Of a stretch of 50,054 nucleotides of DNA, positions 34,764 to 44,939 are shown one piece after another. Position numbers and translations under genes: made by a program. The stretch is taken from NCBI GenBank assembly GCA_002704825.1, contig PAIY01000219.1, positions 1 to 50,054 of the forward strand, written 5' to 3'. The notes beneath the pieces were generated by a model. That model worked only from the letters and a program-made list of their open reading frames with translations. It made no database searches and was not told the origin of the DNA. Positions within the stretch are counted from its first letter, which is position 1, and the number at the start of each line of letters is the position of its first letter. The DNA is from Phycisphaeraceae bacterium. Its GTDB lineage: Bacteria; Planctomycetota; Phycisphaerae; Phycisphaerales; Phycisphaeraceae.

Positions 34764-37700
34764 ATGTCACAATCGCCATCCGATCAAACACAACCAGTTG
34801 CACCAACGGAAGCAGAACCCTTGTCCATCAGCGTGGACTATGCTGGCTTTCTCAGCTATGCCGTCCATCAGAATGATGTCCCGTTGATTCAGCAGATCAC
34901 GTTGGTCAACAACACGGACAAAGCACTCGAGAATCTGACCATCAACGTCTCACTGCAAAGTGAGCACTGTGCTCCTTGGCAATGTCGCGTGGAGATGATC
35001 GCAGCCAACGGCACGCATCGCCTGGATCAGGTTCGCATGCAGCTTGATCCGGCACGTCTTGCATCTCAAATTGAACGCGAGAAGACGCAGTTGGTTGTCA
35101 CCGTCAATCACACGGATGGTCAACTCCAACGCTGGACCGGGCCCATGGACGTGCTGGCGTTTAACGAGTGGCATGGTTCTGGTTCACTGGTCGAACTTAC
35201 CGCAGCCTACATTCTCCCCAATCATCCGCAGGTTCAGTCGATCCTTTCCACAGCCAGCAAGATTCTTCGCAAGTCTGTCCCCGGAGCTTCACTGGATGGT
35301 TATCAATCCGGCTCGGCACAGCGCGTGATGGATATCGCCTATGCGATTTACTCTGCCATCGGCCAATTGCAGATCAGTTACATCAACCCGCCTGCCAGCT
35401 TTGAAAACGCAGGGCAGAAAGTCCGATTCCCCGACGACATGGCCAATCATCAATTGGGGACCTGCCTGGATCTATCCATGCTCATGGCAGCCTGTCTGGA
35501 ACAGGCCGGACTTTACCCCTTGTTGGTGATTATTCAGGGGCATGCCTTCGTCGGCGTGTGGATGCATGAGACGCATTACGCTTACGCGACGATGGATGAA
35601 CCGACGAGTTTGTCCAAACGTGTTGATTTGCGTGAGATCACATTGTTTGAATCCACGATGCTCACGCATGATCCGTTACCCGCACTTGATCGCTGCATCA
35701 CAGCAGGGCGTGTGCATCTCAACGACCCGCAGAAATTCATCTGTGCGATTGATGTGAAGTCCGCACGCACACTGATGATCCGCCCCTTGCCATCACGGAC
35801 AGTGATCGACGGGCAAGTGGTGGTGCAGATTCAGGATGAAAAGTCCAAAGATGCCCCAGTCATCCCACGGGTTCAGGAACGCAGTACGCCATCTGACCGC
35901 GTTGCCAAACCAACGGATGATGCGGATATCGAAACGCCGTCAGCCCGGATCGAACGCTGGAAACGCAAGCTGCTTGATTTGAGTCTGCGAAATCGTGTGC
36001 TCAATTACAACCGCAACAGCAAGCGTGCTGTGCCGATCTTTGGAAACATGATTGGTCAGCTTGAAGACATGCTCGCTGCGGGGAAAACCTTTCGATTTTA
36101 TTCGATGCATAATCTGTCCGAACTCAGCCAACTGCGCGCCCAGGCCCAGAAGTCGATGTATACCGATGACCTGGTTGAGAACTTCATGCAGGACATGCTC
36201 GAACATCGTTACTTGCCAGCGGACCTTTCGCAGCAGGAGCTTGACGGCCGCCTGTTGGAGTTGCTGCGAACCACGCGAACGGAAATCGAAGAGTCTGGGG
36301 TGAGTACGCTTTACCTGGCGTTGGGCATGCTCAAGTGGTACGAAACACCGACCAGTGACAAAGCAAGATACGCACCGATTCTGCTTTTGCCGGTGACATT
36401 ATCACGGAGTTCTGCCAGTGCGCCGTTTACGTTATCGCAAGCCGATGATGATCCGCATATCAATGTCACCTTGATGCAGAAACTCAAAGAGTTCGGCTTG
36501 GAAGAGCCGGGTCTTGATGAGTTACTCACCGATGAGTCCGGCTTGGATATTCCCGGAATTTTAGGGCGGTTTCGCGCCTTGGTGGTGGATGTGCCACGGT
36601 GGGATATCGTCGAAGAAGCGCATCTTGGACTCTTCTCCTTTACCAAGTTTCTCATGTGGCGTGATCTTGAGCAGCGGACGGCTGCGCTGATGCGCAGTCA
36701 CACCGTTCGTCATCTGGTTGATCGACCCGACGAAGCCTTTGATGATGGGGCACCTTTCCCGGATCCTGCTGAGTTGGATCAAACGCGTGATCCGGTTCAA
36801 ACCTATTGCCCACTGGATGCTGACTCCTCGCAACTCTCAGCGATCTTTGCCGCACATGATGGCAAGAGCTTTGTGCTCGAAGGCCCACCGGGAACGGGCA
36901 AATCCCAAACCATCACCAATCTCATTGCCCATTGCCTGGGGCATGGCAAGCGTGTACTGTTCGTCGCTGAAAAACAGGCTGCACTCAATGTCGTTCACAC
37001 CCGCTTAAGCGATGTCGGACTTGGCCCGTTTACGTTGGAGTTACATTCGCACAAGGCCAACAAGCGACAGGTTCTCGATCAACTGCAGGAGTCGCTGAAT
37101 GTCAGTGGCAGTGTCTCAAACGTGCCATGGGATAAACATTGTGCAGAATTGTTGCAGTCGCGTCAGACCATTAACAGCCTCGTTCATGCAATGCATCGTC
37201 CCCGCGCGATTGGCATGTCGGTCTTTACCGCCCTGAGCCGACTCATGGCATTGCCCCATGAGTTCTCGCTTGAGATGCCGATTACGGATCCACTTAATTT
37301 GAGTCATCAACAGTATGAACAATGGCTCGAATTGGCTGATGAATTAACCAATGCTTCCAAACTTGTGAGTCCTCTCAATGAGCATCCATTGCGCGGGATA
37401 ACCTGTCAGAATTGGACGCCGACCCTGCCCCAGGAAATCGTGCGCCTGTGTCAACCGTTGGGTAAGGCTGTTTCTGATTTGATGGCATCGTTCGATGCAT
37501 TACGCCAAGTGATGGGTTTGGAACTCAAGGAGCAGCCCAATCTCCATACGGTCAATTGGCTGGCCAAGACCGCTCAATTGATGCAGGTTAATCCTGGTGT
37601 CGCGACCAACCTGATTCACACGCAAGACTGGCCAAAGCTCAGCGAGACACTCACGCAAGCGATTACGACTGGACGTAAACGCAACGCTTTGGCTCAAAAA

Positions 37701-40700
37701 TATCTCACGCAGTTTCAACCTGAGATCATGACGCAGCCATTGGTCCAACTGCTTGGTCAATATCATCAGTCGGCTGATCAATGGTTCCTGTCGCGCATAC
37801 TCACGCAACGCAAAATCCGAAAGCAGGTTTCACTGTTCCTGCAACCGGGGCAGCAACTTGATGCAGTTAATCTGTTAGACATTCTCACGGAATTGCTCGA
37901 ACTCAAACGACTCGATGACCAACTCCGTTCGCCGGATCATCCGTTGGTAGAGGTGTTGGAATCGGATTGGAAGCGGGGCGATCCGGACTGGGATCATCTC
38001 CAACAGCAGATGCATTGGATGGAGCGTTTTGCCAAGCGACTTGGTGAATTGCCCAAGACCACATTGGCGGGTTCAACCTCGCAGACGATCCGCCAGTTTG
38101 CTGAGCATTCCGCACAGACACTCACCTCCACGACCGAACAAGGCAAAACACTTACGCTCTACCTTGAGCATCTTTCGATCTTGGCCAAAGCATTCGAATC
38201 ACTGGCACAATCCGGTTTCTTCGATATGCGTCTTTTCACCGGCCAACCTGATCAGCCGGACATGCTTGGCGTGATTCAAAGACGCTGTGAGCGGTATCCA
38301 GAACATATCGACAAACTCAACGACTGGAGTTATTGGCAGCGTGTCCGTGCTGCTGCCGTCCAGAAAGATCTGAAAACGCTGGTATCAGAACATGAGCAGG
38401 GCAATATCCCAACGGACATGATCAAGCCTGCATTGCAGCGGAACATACTTGATGCATGGATCGATGCGATATGGAAAGACGATGCCGTTTTAAACAGTTT
38501 GAACATCCACGAACATGTTCAGCGGATCGAGCATTTCAAACAATTGGACAAAGCTCACCTGCATCTTTCTGAACACAAGGTTCGCCAGGCGTTGTCCGAG
38601 TCCGTACCGTCCCTGCAAATCGCAGCAAACCTGAGCAATTCGGAGATGGGAGTGCTCGCGCATCAGCTAAAACTCAAACGTCGACATATGTCGGTGCGTA
38701 AGTTGATCACCAAACTGCCGAACTTGTTGCCCCGCCTTAAGCCGTGTTTGTTGATGAGTCCGTTGTCGGTTGCCCAGTACCTGGATGCGGACTACCCGCC
38801 ATTTGATGTGGTGATTTTCGATGAAGCGTCGCAGATTCCCGTCTGGGATGCGGTGGGCGCAATTGCCCGTGGCAGCCAGGTGATTGTGGTGGGAGACTCC
38901 AAACAATTACCTCCAACCAATTTCTTCACACGTCAGGATACGATCGAGGAAGATGACGACGAAGAACTCGAAGACCTGGAGAGCATTCTCGATGAATGTG
39001 CAGCAGCAGGGATGCCGTCTCGCAAGCTACTTTGGCATTACCGTTCACGGCATGAATCGTTGATCGCTTTCAGCAATTATCACTATTACAACAATCATCT
39101 CTATACCTTCCCCAATGCCCTGGATCAGACGCAGCATTTGGGGGTGAGTCTGCGTTGTCTTGCAGACGGTGTTTATGATCGGAGTAAAGCACGCAACAAC
39201 ATGGCTGAAGCACAGGCCATCGTGCAGGAAGTGGTGATGCGTTTGCGGAATCCTCAAACATATCAAACGAGTATCGGCATTGTCACGTTCAGTATGGCTC
39301 AGCAGATTCTGGTTGAAGACTTATTGGATGAAGCACGCCGAGAACACCCGGAGATTGAAGCCTTTTTTGATTCCAACGACCCGAATCACGTGTTTGTCAA
39401 AAACCTGGAAAACGTGCAGGGCGACGAACGCTCGGTGATTCTCTTTTCGATCTGCTACGCCCGTGACATCCATGGCAAGATGGCGATGAATTTCGGACCA
39501 CTCAATCGCGAAGGCGGTGAACGACGGCTTAATGTTGCCATCACACGCGCCCGTGAAAAGGTCATTGTGTTCTCCAGCATTCTCGCTGAAGACATCGATC
39601 TGTCACGGTCTAACAAACTCGGTGTGCGACATCTCAAAGTGTTTCTGGACTATGCAAGACGTGGCTATGCAGCGATCAGTCAGGCAAATCAGGTGCAGAC
39701 CGGTGCGGACTGTGAATCACCATTTGAAGAGCAGGTGATGGATCAGTTAATCCAGCGGGGTTGGCAGGTCGTCCCGCAAGTCGGATGCTCGGGATACCGC
39801 ATTGATCTTGGCGTGAAGCATCCTGACAAACCCGGCCAATTCGTGTTGGGTATTGAGTGTGATGGTGCAACGTATCACAGTGCCAAGACCGCGCGAGATC
39901 GCGATCGACTCCGACAAGCTGTTCTTGAAAATCTGGGTTGGACCATGCATCGGGTCTGGTCAACGCAATGGTGGGTTAACCCGCAGCAGGAAATTCAGCG
40001 CATTGAAGAAGCGATTCGAGAAGCGATCGAAAAGTCTGACAAACAACCGGATTCCTTGTCTGCAACGCATGTTCCCGACACTTGGCAGGATCAGGATGAC
40101 CCGGACCTTGTTCATGAATCCTCAAACCAATTGGCAAGCCAAGTTACTGACGCCCAGCCCGAGGTTGAACCCCAACCGACTGCCTTGCCACAAGGCGCTG
40201 TGTTTTATGCCTGTTTTGAGGACGAAAAAGTCATCGGTGATGCGGATGCGTTTTACAGCAATGGTCGACTGGTCATGGATGTCATTCAGCGCGTGCTTGC
40301 AGTTGAAGCCCCGATGTCACTGAGATTACTTGCCAAGCGTGTGATGCCCAAGTTTGATTTGGGGCGTCAGACCAAACGCGTTGATGATCGGTTGGGGGCG
40401 CTGCTGCATCAAATGCGTGATCAGGTACAGGTGTTGGGCAGTGAAGTCTGGTTGATTGAGCAGGACTCTGAAACATATACCGGCTTTCGTATCCCGCAGG
40501 GCGAGAACAGGCCACGTGAGATTGATGATGTCCCATTGGCTGAGTTGGCTAATGCTGCCTATGCGTTACTGGCCCATGCGATCAGTTTGCCGATTGACGA
40601 TTTGTGTCGTGAAACGGCCAAGCTCTTTGGCATGAGTAAACTCACGAATAAATCTCAGCCTTATCTGCAGCAGGCCGTTGAGCATCTTGCCCAATCCGGA

Positions 40701-40739
40701 CGTTGCGAGCTTGCTGATGGCATGGTCAAGCTGGTGTGA
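34764..40739 (+). CDS. Giant DUF4011-SF1 helicase-Vsr-like nuclease-DUF3320 protein (1991 aa)
   Basis: Domains in order: N-terminal beta-sandwich-like region; a transglutaminase-like segment GTCLDLSMLMAACLEQAGLYP (about 231-251); DUF4011 (about 390-650); superfamily-1 UPF1/Dna2-like helicase with Walker A GPPGTGKS (about 705), Walker B FDEASQIP (about 1351), GDSKQLPPTNFF (about 1376), HYRSRHES (about 1424), and ITRAREKV (about 1592); Vsr/MTES_1575-like endonuclease with CESPFEEQVMDQL (about 1649) and IECDGATYHSAKTARDRDRLR (about 1695-1715); and a C-terminal DUF3320 (about 1835-1991). This architecture has been described as a one-gene anti-phage system (DUF4011-helicase-Vsr). All helicase motifs and the nuclease Asp/Glu look intact. 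It stands alone between carbohydrate genes. Confidence 0.93.
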   Translation: MSQSPSDQTQPVAPTEAEPLSISVDYAGFLSYAVHQNDVPLIQQITLVNNTDKALENLTINVSLQSEHCAPWQCRVEMIAANGTHRLDQVRMQLDPARLASQIEREKTQLVVTVNHTDGQLQRWTGPMDVLAFNEWHGSGSLVELTAAYILPNHPQVQSILSTASKILRKSVPGASLDGYQSGSAQRVMDIAYAIYSAIGQLQISYINPPASFENAGQKVRFPDDMANHQLGTCLDLSMLMAACLEQAGLYPLLVIIQGHAFVGVWMHETHYAYATMDEPTSLSKRVDLREITLFESTMLTHDPLPALDRCITAGRVHLNDPQKFICAIDVKSARTLMIRPLPSRTVIDGQVVVQIQDEKSKDAPVIPRVQERSTPSDRVAKPTDDADIETPSARIERWKRKLLDLSLRNRVLNYNRNSKRAVPIFGNMIGQLEDMLAAGKTFRFYSMHNLSELSQLRAQAQKSMYTDDLVENFMQDMLEHRYLPADLSQQELDGRLLELLRTTRTEIEESGVSTLYLALGMLKWYETPTSDKARYAPILLLPVTLSRSSASAPFTLSQADDDPHINVTLMQKLKEFGLEEPGLDELLTDESGLDIPGILGRFRALVVDVPRWDIVEEAHLGLFSFTKFLMWRDLEQRTAALMRSHTVRHLVDRPDEAFDDGAPFPDPAELDQTRDPVQTYCPLDADSSQLSAIFAAHDGKSFVLEGPPGTGKSQTITNLIAHCLGHGKRVLFVAEKQAALNVVHTRLSDVGLGPFTLELHSHKANKRQVLDQLQESLNVSGSVSNVPWDKHCAELLQSRQTINSLVHAMHRPRAIGMSVFTALSRLMALPHEFSLEMPITDPLNLSHQQYEQWLELADELTNASKLVSPLNEHPLRGITCQNWTPTLPQEIVRLCQPLGKAVSDLMASFDALRQVMGLELKEQPNLHTVNWLAKTAQLMQVNPGVATNLIHTQDWPKLSETLTQAITTGRKRNALAQKYLTQFQPEIMTQPLVQLLGQYHQSADQWFLSRILTQRKIRKQVSLFLQPGQQLDAVNLLDILTELLELKRLDDQLRSPDHPLVEVLESDWKRGDPDWDHLQQQMHWMERFAKRLGELPKTTLAGSTSQTIRQFAEHSAQTLTSTTEQGKTLTLYLEHLSILAKAFESLAQSGFFDMRLFTGQPDQPDMLGVIQRRCERYPEHIDKLNDWSYWQRVRAAAVQKDLKTLVSEHEQGNIPTDMIKPALQRNILDAWIDAIWKDDAVLNSLNIHEHVQRIEHFKQLDKAHLHLSEHKVRQALSESVPSLQIAANLSNSEMGVLAHQLKLKRRHMSVRKLITKLPNLLPRLKPCLLMSPLSVAQYLDADYPPFDVVIFDEASQIPVWDAVGAIARGSQVIVVGDSKQLPPTNFFTRQDTIEEDDDEELEDLESILDECAAAGMPSRKLLWHYRSRHESLIAFSNYHYYNNHLYTFPNALDQTQHLGVSLRCLADGVYDRSKARNNMAEAQAIVQEVVMRLRNPQTYQTSIGIVTFSMAQQILVEDLLDEARREHPEIEAFFDSNDPNHVFVKNLENVQGDERSVILFSICYARDIHGKMAMNFGPLNREGGERRLNVAITRAREKVIVFSSILAEDIDLSRSNKLGVRHLKVFLDYARRGYAAISQANQVQTGADCESPFEEQVMDQLIQRGWQVVPQVGCSGYRIDLGVKHPDKPGQFVLGIECDGATYHSAKTARDRDRLRQAVLENLGWTMHRVWSTQWWVNPQQEIQRIEEAIREAIEKSDKQPDSLSATHVPDTWQDQDDPDLVHESSNQLASQVTDAQPEVEPQPTALPQGAVFYACFEDEKVIGDADAFYSNGRLVMDVIQRVLAVEAPMSLRLLAKRVMPKFDLGRQTKRVDDRLGALLHQMRDQVQVLGSEVWLIEQDSETYTGFRIPQGENRPREIDDVPLAELANAAYALLAHAISLPIDDLCRETAKLFGMSKLTNKSQPYLQQAVEHLAQSGRCELADGMVKLV

Positions 40740-40764
40740 TCATGCTCGATATGCATGGCCTGCT

Positions 40765-41667
40765 TTATCTCGTGCGTTGATGTTGCCTGCGGTATTGACC
40801 GGGCGTGCATTGGGCATGTGCTTTGAAAGTCCGATTGAAATGATACGGATTGCCGAAGCCGGTCGCGGTGGCAACCAGGTCCATGGACCAATCCGTTGTG
40901 ATCAGCAGTGACTTGGCGCGCTTGATGCGCTCCTGCGTGACGAGTTTCTGAAAGGTTTGCCCAAAGATTTCTTTTACCAGATGTCCGACGCGCGATTCAG
41001 ACAGGTTCAACGCCTCAGCAAGCTGCTCCAGTCGAAGTGTTGATTCGTGGGCATGATTGAATATGAACTGACGGATGTCAATGTCTCGGCGATCCACCGG
41101 TTGACTTCCCGGAGAAACATCCTCTTGCGGGTCGGCACCAATGGATTGAACGGAGTGCTGTTCCACCAATTGCAGCAGGCACAAGCCAACCATTTTCAAC
41201 AAACGCGTCGCCTGATCCATTTTCTCGGTTTGGAAGAGCGTTAACTGTTGGTATCGCGATTGGGCTTCGTGAGCAGACAGTGGGCATTCATCACGTTCAC
41301 GACGGAACCCACCTGCAAACATCACAAACGCCAACTGTTTCTGTCGGTACATCGGGACCACCACTTCGCGGACGCCTTTGAAGCAATGGGTCGAAAACGC
41401 ATGGCTGTGTTTGCGGGCATAGGCGTTGACCTGGTTGGAACAATGCTCGACGCACTGACGTTCAAAGTGGTTTCGGCGGTAACGACAATAGGGATGGGCA
41501 TGGTAATTTCGGCGACTCAATAGCGGCTTACCATCCCATGAACAAAGGATGCCCGTGAGGTCATGAATGGTGACATACACACCCAGTGATGACTCAAGGT
41601 CTGCCAGGGATGCATTGATGAACGTGACAGGTGTGTCCAGATCCAGATGTTTAAGATTGCGAAACAT
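40765..41667 (-). CDS. AraC-family regulator with PocR-type sensor domain (300 aa)
   Basis: The N-terminal 170 residues match a PocR-like ligand-binding domain: SLGVYVTIHDLTG, C60-RYRRNHFERQC-VEHC, and FSTHCFKGVREVVVPMYRQKQLAFVMFAGGF, where Cys residues may bind a metal or cluster. The C-terminal 100 residues are a double AraC HTH (LEQLAEALNLSESRVGHLVKEIFGQTF and MDLVATATGFGNPYHFNRTFKAH). It is divergent from the beta-helix gene and 25 nt from the convergent helicase end. TATAAT at 41678-41673 is just 5 nt before the ATG, with no ribosome site. It probably controls the beta-helix operon. Confidence 0.9.
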   Translation of the reverse strand: MFRNLKHLDLDTPVTFINASLADLESSLGVYVTIHDLTGILCSWDGKPLLSRRNYHAHPYCRYRRNHFERQCVEHCSNQVNAYARKHSHAFSTHCFKGVREVVVPMYRQKQLAFVMFAGGFRRERDECPLSAHEAQSRYQQLTLFQTEKMDQATRLLKMVGLCLLQLVEQHSVQSIGADPQEDVSPGSQPVDRRDIDIRQFIFNHAHESTLRLEQLAEALNLSESRVGHLVKEIFGQTFQKLVTQERIKRAKSLLITTDWSMDLVATATGFGNPYHFNRTFKAHAQCTPGQYRRQHQRTR

Positions 41668-41768
41668 GACTGATTATAGCGGATATTGTCAATAAAATGA
41701 CAAAAATCGTATCTTCTTCGCTGGTTTCATTCGGGCTACAATCAGACACTGTCTCAAGGAGTCTATGG
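41668..41768. promoter_or_regulatory. Divergent promoter region AraC gene / beta-helix gene with inverted repeat
   Basis: TTGTCA-ATAAAA-TGACAA at 41686-41703 is a perfect 6-bp-arm inverted repeat. On the minus strand TATAAT (41678-41673) lies right after it and 5 nt before the AraC start, so binding here could block or help the -35 region. On the plus strand TACAAT (41737-41742) and AAGGAG (41756-41761) precede ATG 41769. Confidence 0.5.
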
Positions 41769-44204
41769 ATGAAGATACGAATCGGTTGGCAGATTTTGGT
41801 TTTGTTAGCATCGTTACACGCAACGGTGACAGGGTTACAGGCACAGACGCCGGTGATCCAGGCAATCAGCGCGCAAGCCAATCAATGGGACATTGCACAG
41901 CAGACGGTGGTCTTGCCGAGTCTGTCGGCTGGCAAGTGGTCACTGGATGTGAGTGAGATCACATCGACGCAACCGGACTTACACATAGGTCGTGTTGAAG
42001 TCTTTGAAAACGATCTGATGGTTGCCCAGTCCGCTCGGTTTCATGTCGGCTCTTTGCCAGTGAGTCAACAGCTTGTCTTTGCCAAAGCAAAGGCCAACTC
42101 ACGCATCTCGGTGGTGTTGATGGTTTTCGGTGGGCAGGGCGAATCGCGGTGGGGCAGTCTTTCAGTCACACCAACCCAAGCGCAGCCCTTGCCCTCCATG
42201 TTCGATACGTGGCTGGCGCATAAAACCTGCAATGTGACCTCAACTTTGACTGCGATCCCACAGCCCCAATCTTTTGATCCTGATCCAAGTCCGATTCAGG
42301 CTGGCGAACTACGATTGCAGCAATCGACGTTGCATGCCATCGGAGTACAGTGGGATATGAAGGGTGACTTTAATCGCAATGCAACCGTCTTAGTGGCATA
42401 TCGCAAGACCGGTGATTCGCAGTGGCAACAAGCTCAGCCGCTGCTGCGGACACTGTTTGATGGTGCGGGAACCAGTCGCATTGGTTGGCATGTGGTCTGC
42501 CCCAATCGCTTCAGCGGCAGTGTGCTGAATCTTGATCCGGCCACGTCCTATCAAGTCCGACTGACACTGCATGATCCGGATGGCGGTGACCAAGAGCAGA
42601 TCATTGAAGCGCAGACCAAACAAGCCTTGGGTGATGTTGCCAATGCGACGGTGTTGCATGTCTACCCGCAGTCGTATCAAGGCGCTCGACTGACGCCCAA
42701 CTTTGACACCATCAATCAAGCCTACGACGCGGTACAAGCTGGGCAAACCATTTTGCTTCACAGCGGTGTTCATCAATTTGGTGATGTCCAGGCAAGGCAG
42801 CAGCGTTATGGTGACGATCGCATTGCGTACATCCACCCGCCATTGGATGAACAGGTGACGCAGCTTTACACTGATTTTTCAGCGGAAAATCGTCAACACA
42901 ATCGCGTGATCCATCTCAATAAACAGGCCAGTGTCACCGAGCCGATCACCATCACCGGTGCTGCGGACGGTTCGACGATTCTCGATGGCGGGGCGGTGGG
43001 GATCATGATGGATCTCACTGGTGCGGTGTCGCATCGCATCTCGCATCTGACGTTTCGTAACATGGAAACCGCGATTTATGCCAATGACGCTCAGCAGATT
43101 GAGATCGCCAATTGCCACTTTGTTGATCTACGTTATGGCATCAACGCTGGACCGCATCACGATCATCATCTCAATAAGCAGGCTGATGACAGTTCGTCGC
43201 GCATCACGGGTTGGACGGTCATCAACAACAGCTTTATTGGCAATTGGCCTGAGGGGCAGTGGCAGAACGGTTGGAGTGTCGACAAAAATATTTATGGCTA
43301 TCTTCCGCTGCGATTAAACACGGGTATCCAACTTGGTGGGCAGGGGCATGACATTGCTCATAATCTTGTTCGCGGGTTTTGGGATGGAATCAGTGTCTAC
43401 CCGATCGTCATGCCGCCCTCTGATCCAACGATGTGTAATGGAGCGATTGATATCTACAACAACCGCATTGATCAATGCCCTGATGATGGCATTGAGATGG
43501 ATTACGGTGTTGCCAACATTCGCGTGATCCGAAACTACATCACCAATACGCACATGGGGATCAGCATGCAGCCGGTCTTTGGTGGTCCGGGGTACGTGAT
43601 TCGGAACGTGATTTACAACACGCGGATATTCGCACTGAAAATTGCCCGTAATCCATCGGGGTTGCGCATTTTTCACAACACGTTTGCTGTCGCCAATGCC
43701 GCTCGCATGGAGACCGGCTGGGCCAATACGCTGATGGTCAACAACCTGTTTCTTGGCAGTCCCGACACGCCCAGCGGTCCCTTGTGGACAGGTAATCCCA
43801 CGCCGTTGCTGAGCAAGCTGGATTACAACGGTTACAGCCAGACCGCCTGCAACAAATGGTTCTGGGTGATTCCTGCGATGGATCGGCCGTACCATGCATC
43901 CGGGCAGATCGTCTTTGATTCCTTTACGGACTTTCAAAATGCAACTGGGATGGAAACGCATGGCATCAGCAATCTCGCCATCAACACACTCGTCAATGTC
44001 CCTGCCCCAACCACACGTCATTGGGCTGAACAACCCGGATTGAATTTCAGCTTGGCTCATGATTCACCTGCAGTTGATCGTGGCATGGTGTTACCCAACA
44101 TCAACGATCAAGTGACAGGTGATGCTCCTGACCTTGGCGCTTTGGAGCAAGGTGTTGATCTTCCGGTGTATGGTCCCGTGCTTGAGGAGGTCTCTGATGA
44201 ATAA
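41769..44204 (+). CDS. Secreted right-handed parallel beta-helix protein (811 aa)
   Basis: Signal peptide [24 protein letters not shown], then two beta-sandwich-like regions (residues about 30-290, with a fibronectin-like [16 protein letters not shown]) and a long parallel beta-helix from about 330 to 680 built of short turns such as [54 protein letters not shown] and [27 protein letters not shown]. Beta-helix folds of this kind are polysaccharide lyases, epimerases or carbohydrate-binding proteins; catalytic residues cannot be assigned by eye. ATG 41769 was chosen as it follows AAGGAG by 7 nt and gives a full signal peptide. It overlaps the prepilin-like gene by 8 nt. Confidence 0.87.
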   Translation: MKIRIGWQILVLLASLHATVTGLQAQTPVIQAISAQANQWDIAQQTVVLPSLSAGKWSLDVSEITSTQPDLHIGRVEVFENDLMVAQSARFHVGSLPVSQQLVFAKAKANSRISVVLMVFGGQGESRWGSLSVTPTQAQPLPSMFDTWLAHKTCNVTSTLTAIPQPQSFDPDPSPIQAGELRLQQSTLHAIGVQWDMKGDFNRNATVLVAYRKTGDSQWQQAQPLLRTLFDGAGTSRIGWHVVCPNRFSGSVLNLDPATSYQVRLTLHDPDGGDQEQIIEAQTKQALGDVANATVLHVYPQSYQGARLTPNFDTINQAYDAVQAGQTILLHSGVHQFGDVQARQQRYGDDRIAYIHPPLDEQVTQLYTDFSAENRQHNRVIHLNKQASVTEPITITGAADGSTILDGGAVGIMMDLTGAVSHRISHLTFRNMETAIYANDAQQIEIANCHFVDLRYGINAGPHHDHHLNKQADDSSSRITGWTVINNSFIGNWPEGQWQNGWSVDKNIYGYLPLRLNTGIQLGGQGHDIAHNLVRGFWDGISVYPIVMPPSDPTMCNGAIDIYNNRIDQCPDDGIEMDYGVANIRVIRNYITNTHMGISMQPVFGGPGYVIRNVIYNTRIFALKIARNPSGLRIFHNTFAVANAARMETGWANTLMVNNLFLGSPDTPSGPLWTGNPTPLLSKLDYNGYSQTACNKWFWVIPAMDRPYHASGQIVFDSFTDFQNATGMETHGISNLAINTLVNVPAPTTRHWAEQPGLNFSLAHDSPAVDRGMVLPNINDQVTGDAPDLGALEQGVDLPVYGPVLEEVSDE

Positions 44205-44901
44205 GCAAATGCATCAAGGTTCACGTGGCTTTACACTCATTGAGTTGCTGGTGGTGATCAGCATTGTCTCACTGTTGATTTCCATCCTCCTGCCTGCTTT
44301 AGCCGGAGCACGCAAAGCCGCACGTCGTGTTCAGTGTTCAAGTAATCTGCATAACATCGGCCTGGCGTTTTCGATTTACAGCAATGATCACAAACAGCGT
44401 ATGCCAGCGACAGCCTATTTCTATCAGGACAACAGTTCCTACTCCACGGTTTGGCCGTCATTGATCAAAGGGTATCTGGCCATTGAATATCGCAGCAGTT
44501 ACGCGCAGGCTTCTGCGGATCGCGTACTGATTTGCCCGGAAGACGAATCGATCACACAGATCAAGGGGTGGAACATCCCAGCCATGAAACGTGATTACAA
44601 CGAACTGTCTTATGCTTACCACGTGTATCTGGGTTCGACCACCAGTTCGACGACGGGCAGTGGTTACAGTTTACCGAACCTGATCCGACCCTCTGCGACG
44701 ACAGCAGTGGTCGATGCGCATAGCTATCGGTTCGTCTCATACAACACGACGCCCAATTACGATCTGTATCAGGCAGTGACGGGAGATGATGACTTGGCTG
44801 CTACACGACACAACAAGGCGATCAATGATCTGTTTGTGGATGGTCATGTTGCCAGCTTACCCAAGATTGATCCCGATAGCCTGGTGGCGAAAAAACCCTG
44901 A
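44197..44901 (+). CDS. Prepilin-type signal protein with H-X9-DG tail (234 aa)
   Basis: [40 protein letters not shown] is a pseudopilin-type segment, here starting 11 residues after the Met. [12 protein letters not shown] is the H-X9-DG mark. It is close in layout to the protein at 29624 and overlaps the beta-helix stop, so both are co-translated. GAGGAGG is 7 nt before ATG 44197; upstream in-frame ATGs lie inside the beta-helix gene and were rejected. Likely exported. Confidence 0.92.
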   Translation: MNKQMHQGSRGFTLIELLVVISIVSLLISILLPALAGARKAARRVQCSSNLHNIGLAFSIYSNDHKQRMPATAYFYQDNSSYSTVWPSLIKGYLAIEYRSSYAQASADRVLICPEDESITQIKGWNIPAMKRDYNELSYAYHVYLGSTTSSTTGSGYSLPNLIRPSATTAVVDAHSYRFVSYNTTPNYDLYQAVTGDDDLAATRHNKAINDLFVDGHVASLPKIDPDSLVAKKP

Positions 44902-44939
44902 TTTCAAGTTGTATTCTGTATTCGTAACAGGTGGTGTGC

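Noticed and set aside
41673..41692. TTGACA and TATAAT as a promoter pair for the AraC gene
   Set aside because: The gap between the two is only 8 nt; the -10 hexamer is kept but paired with no clear -35.
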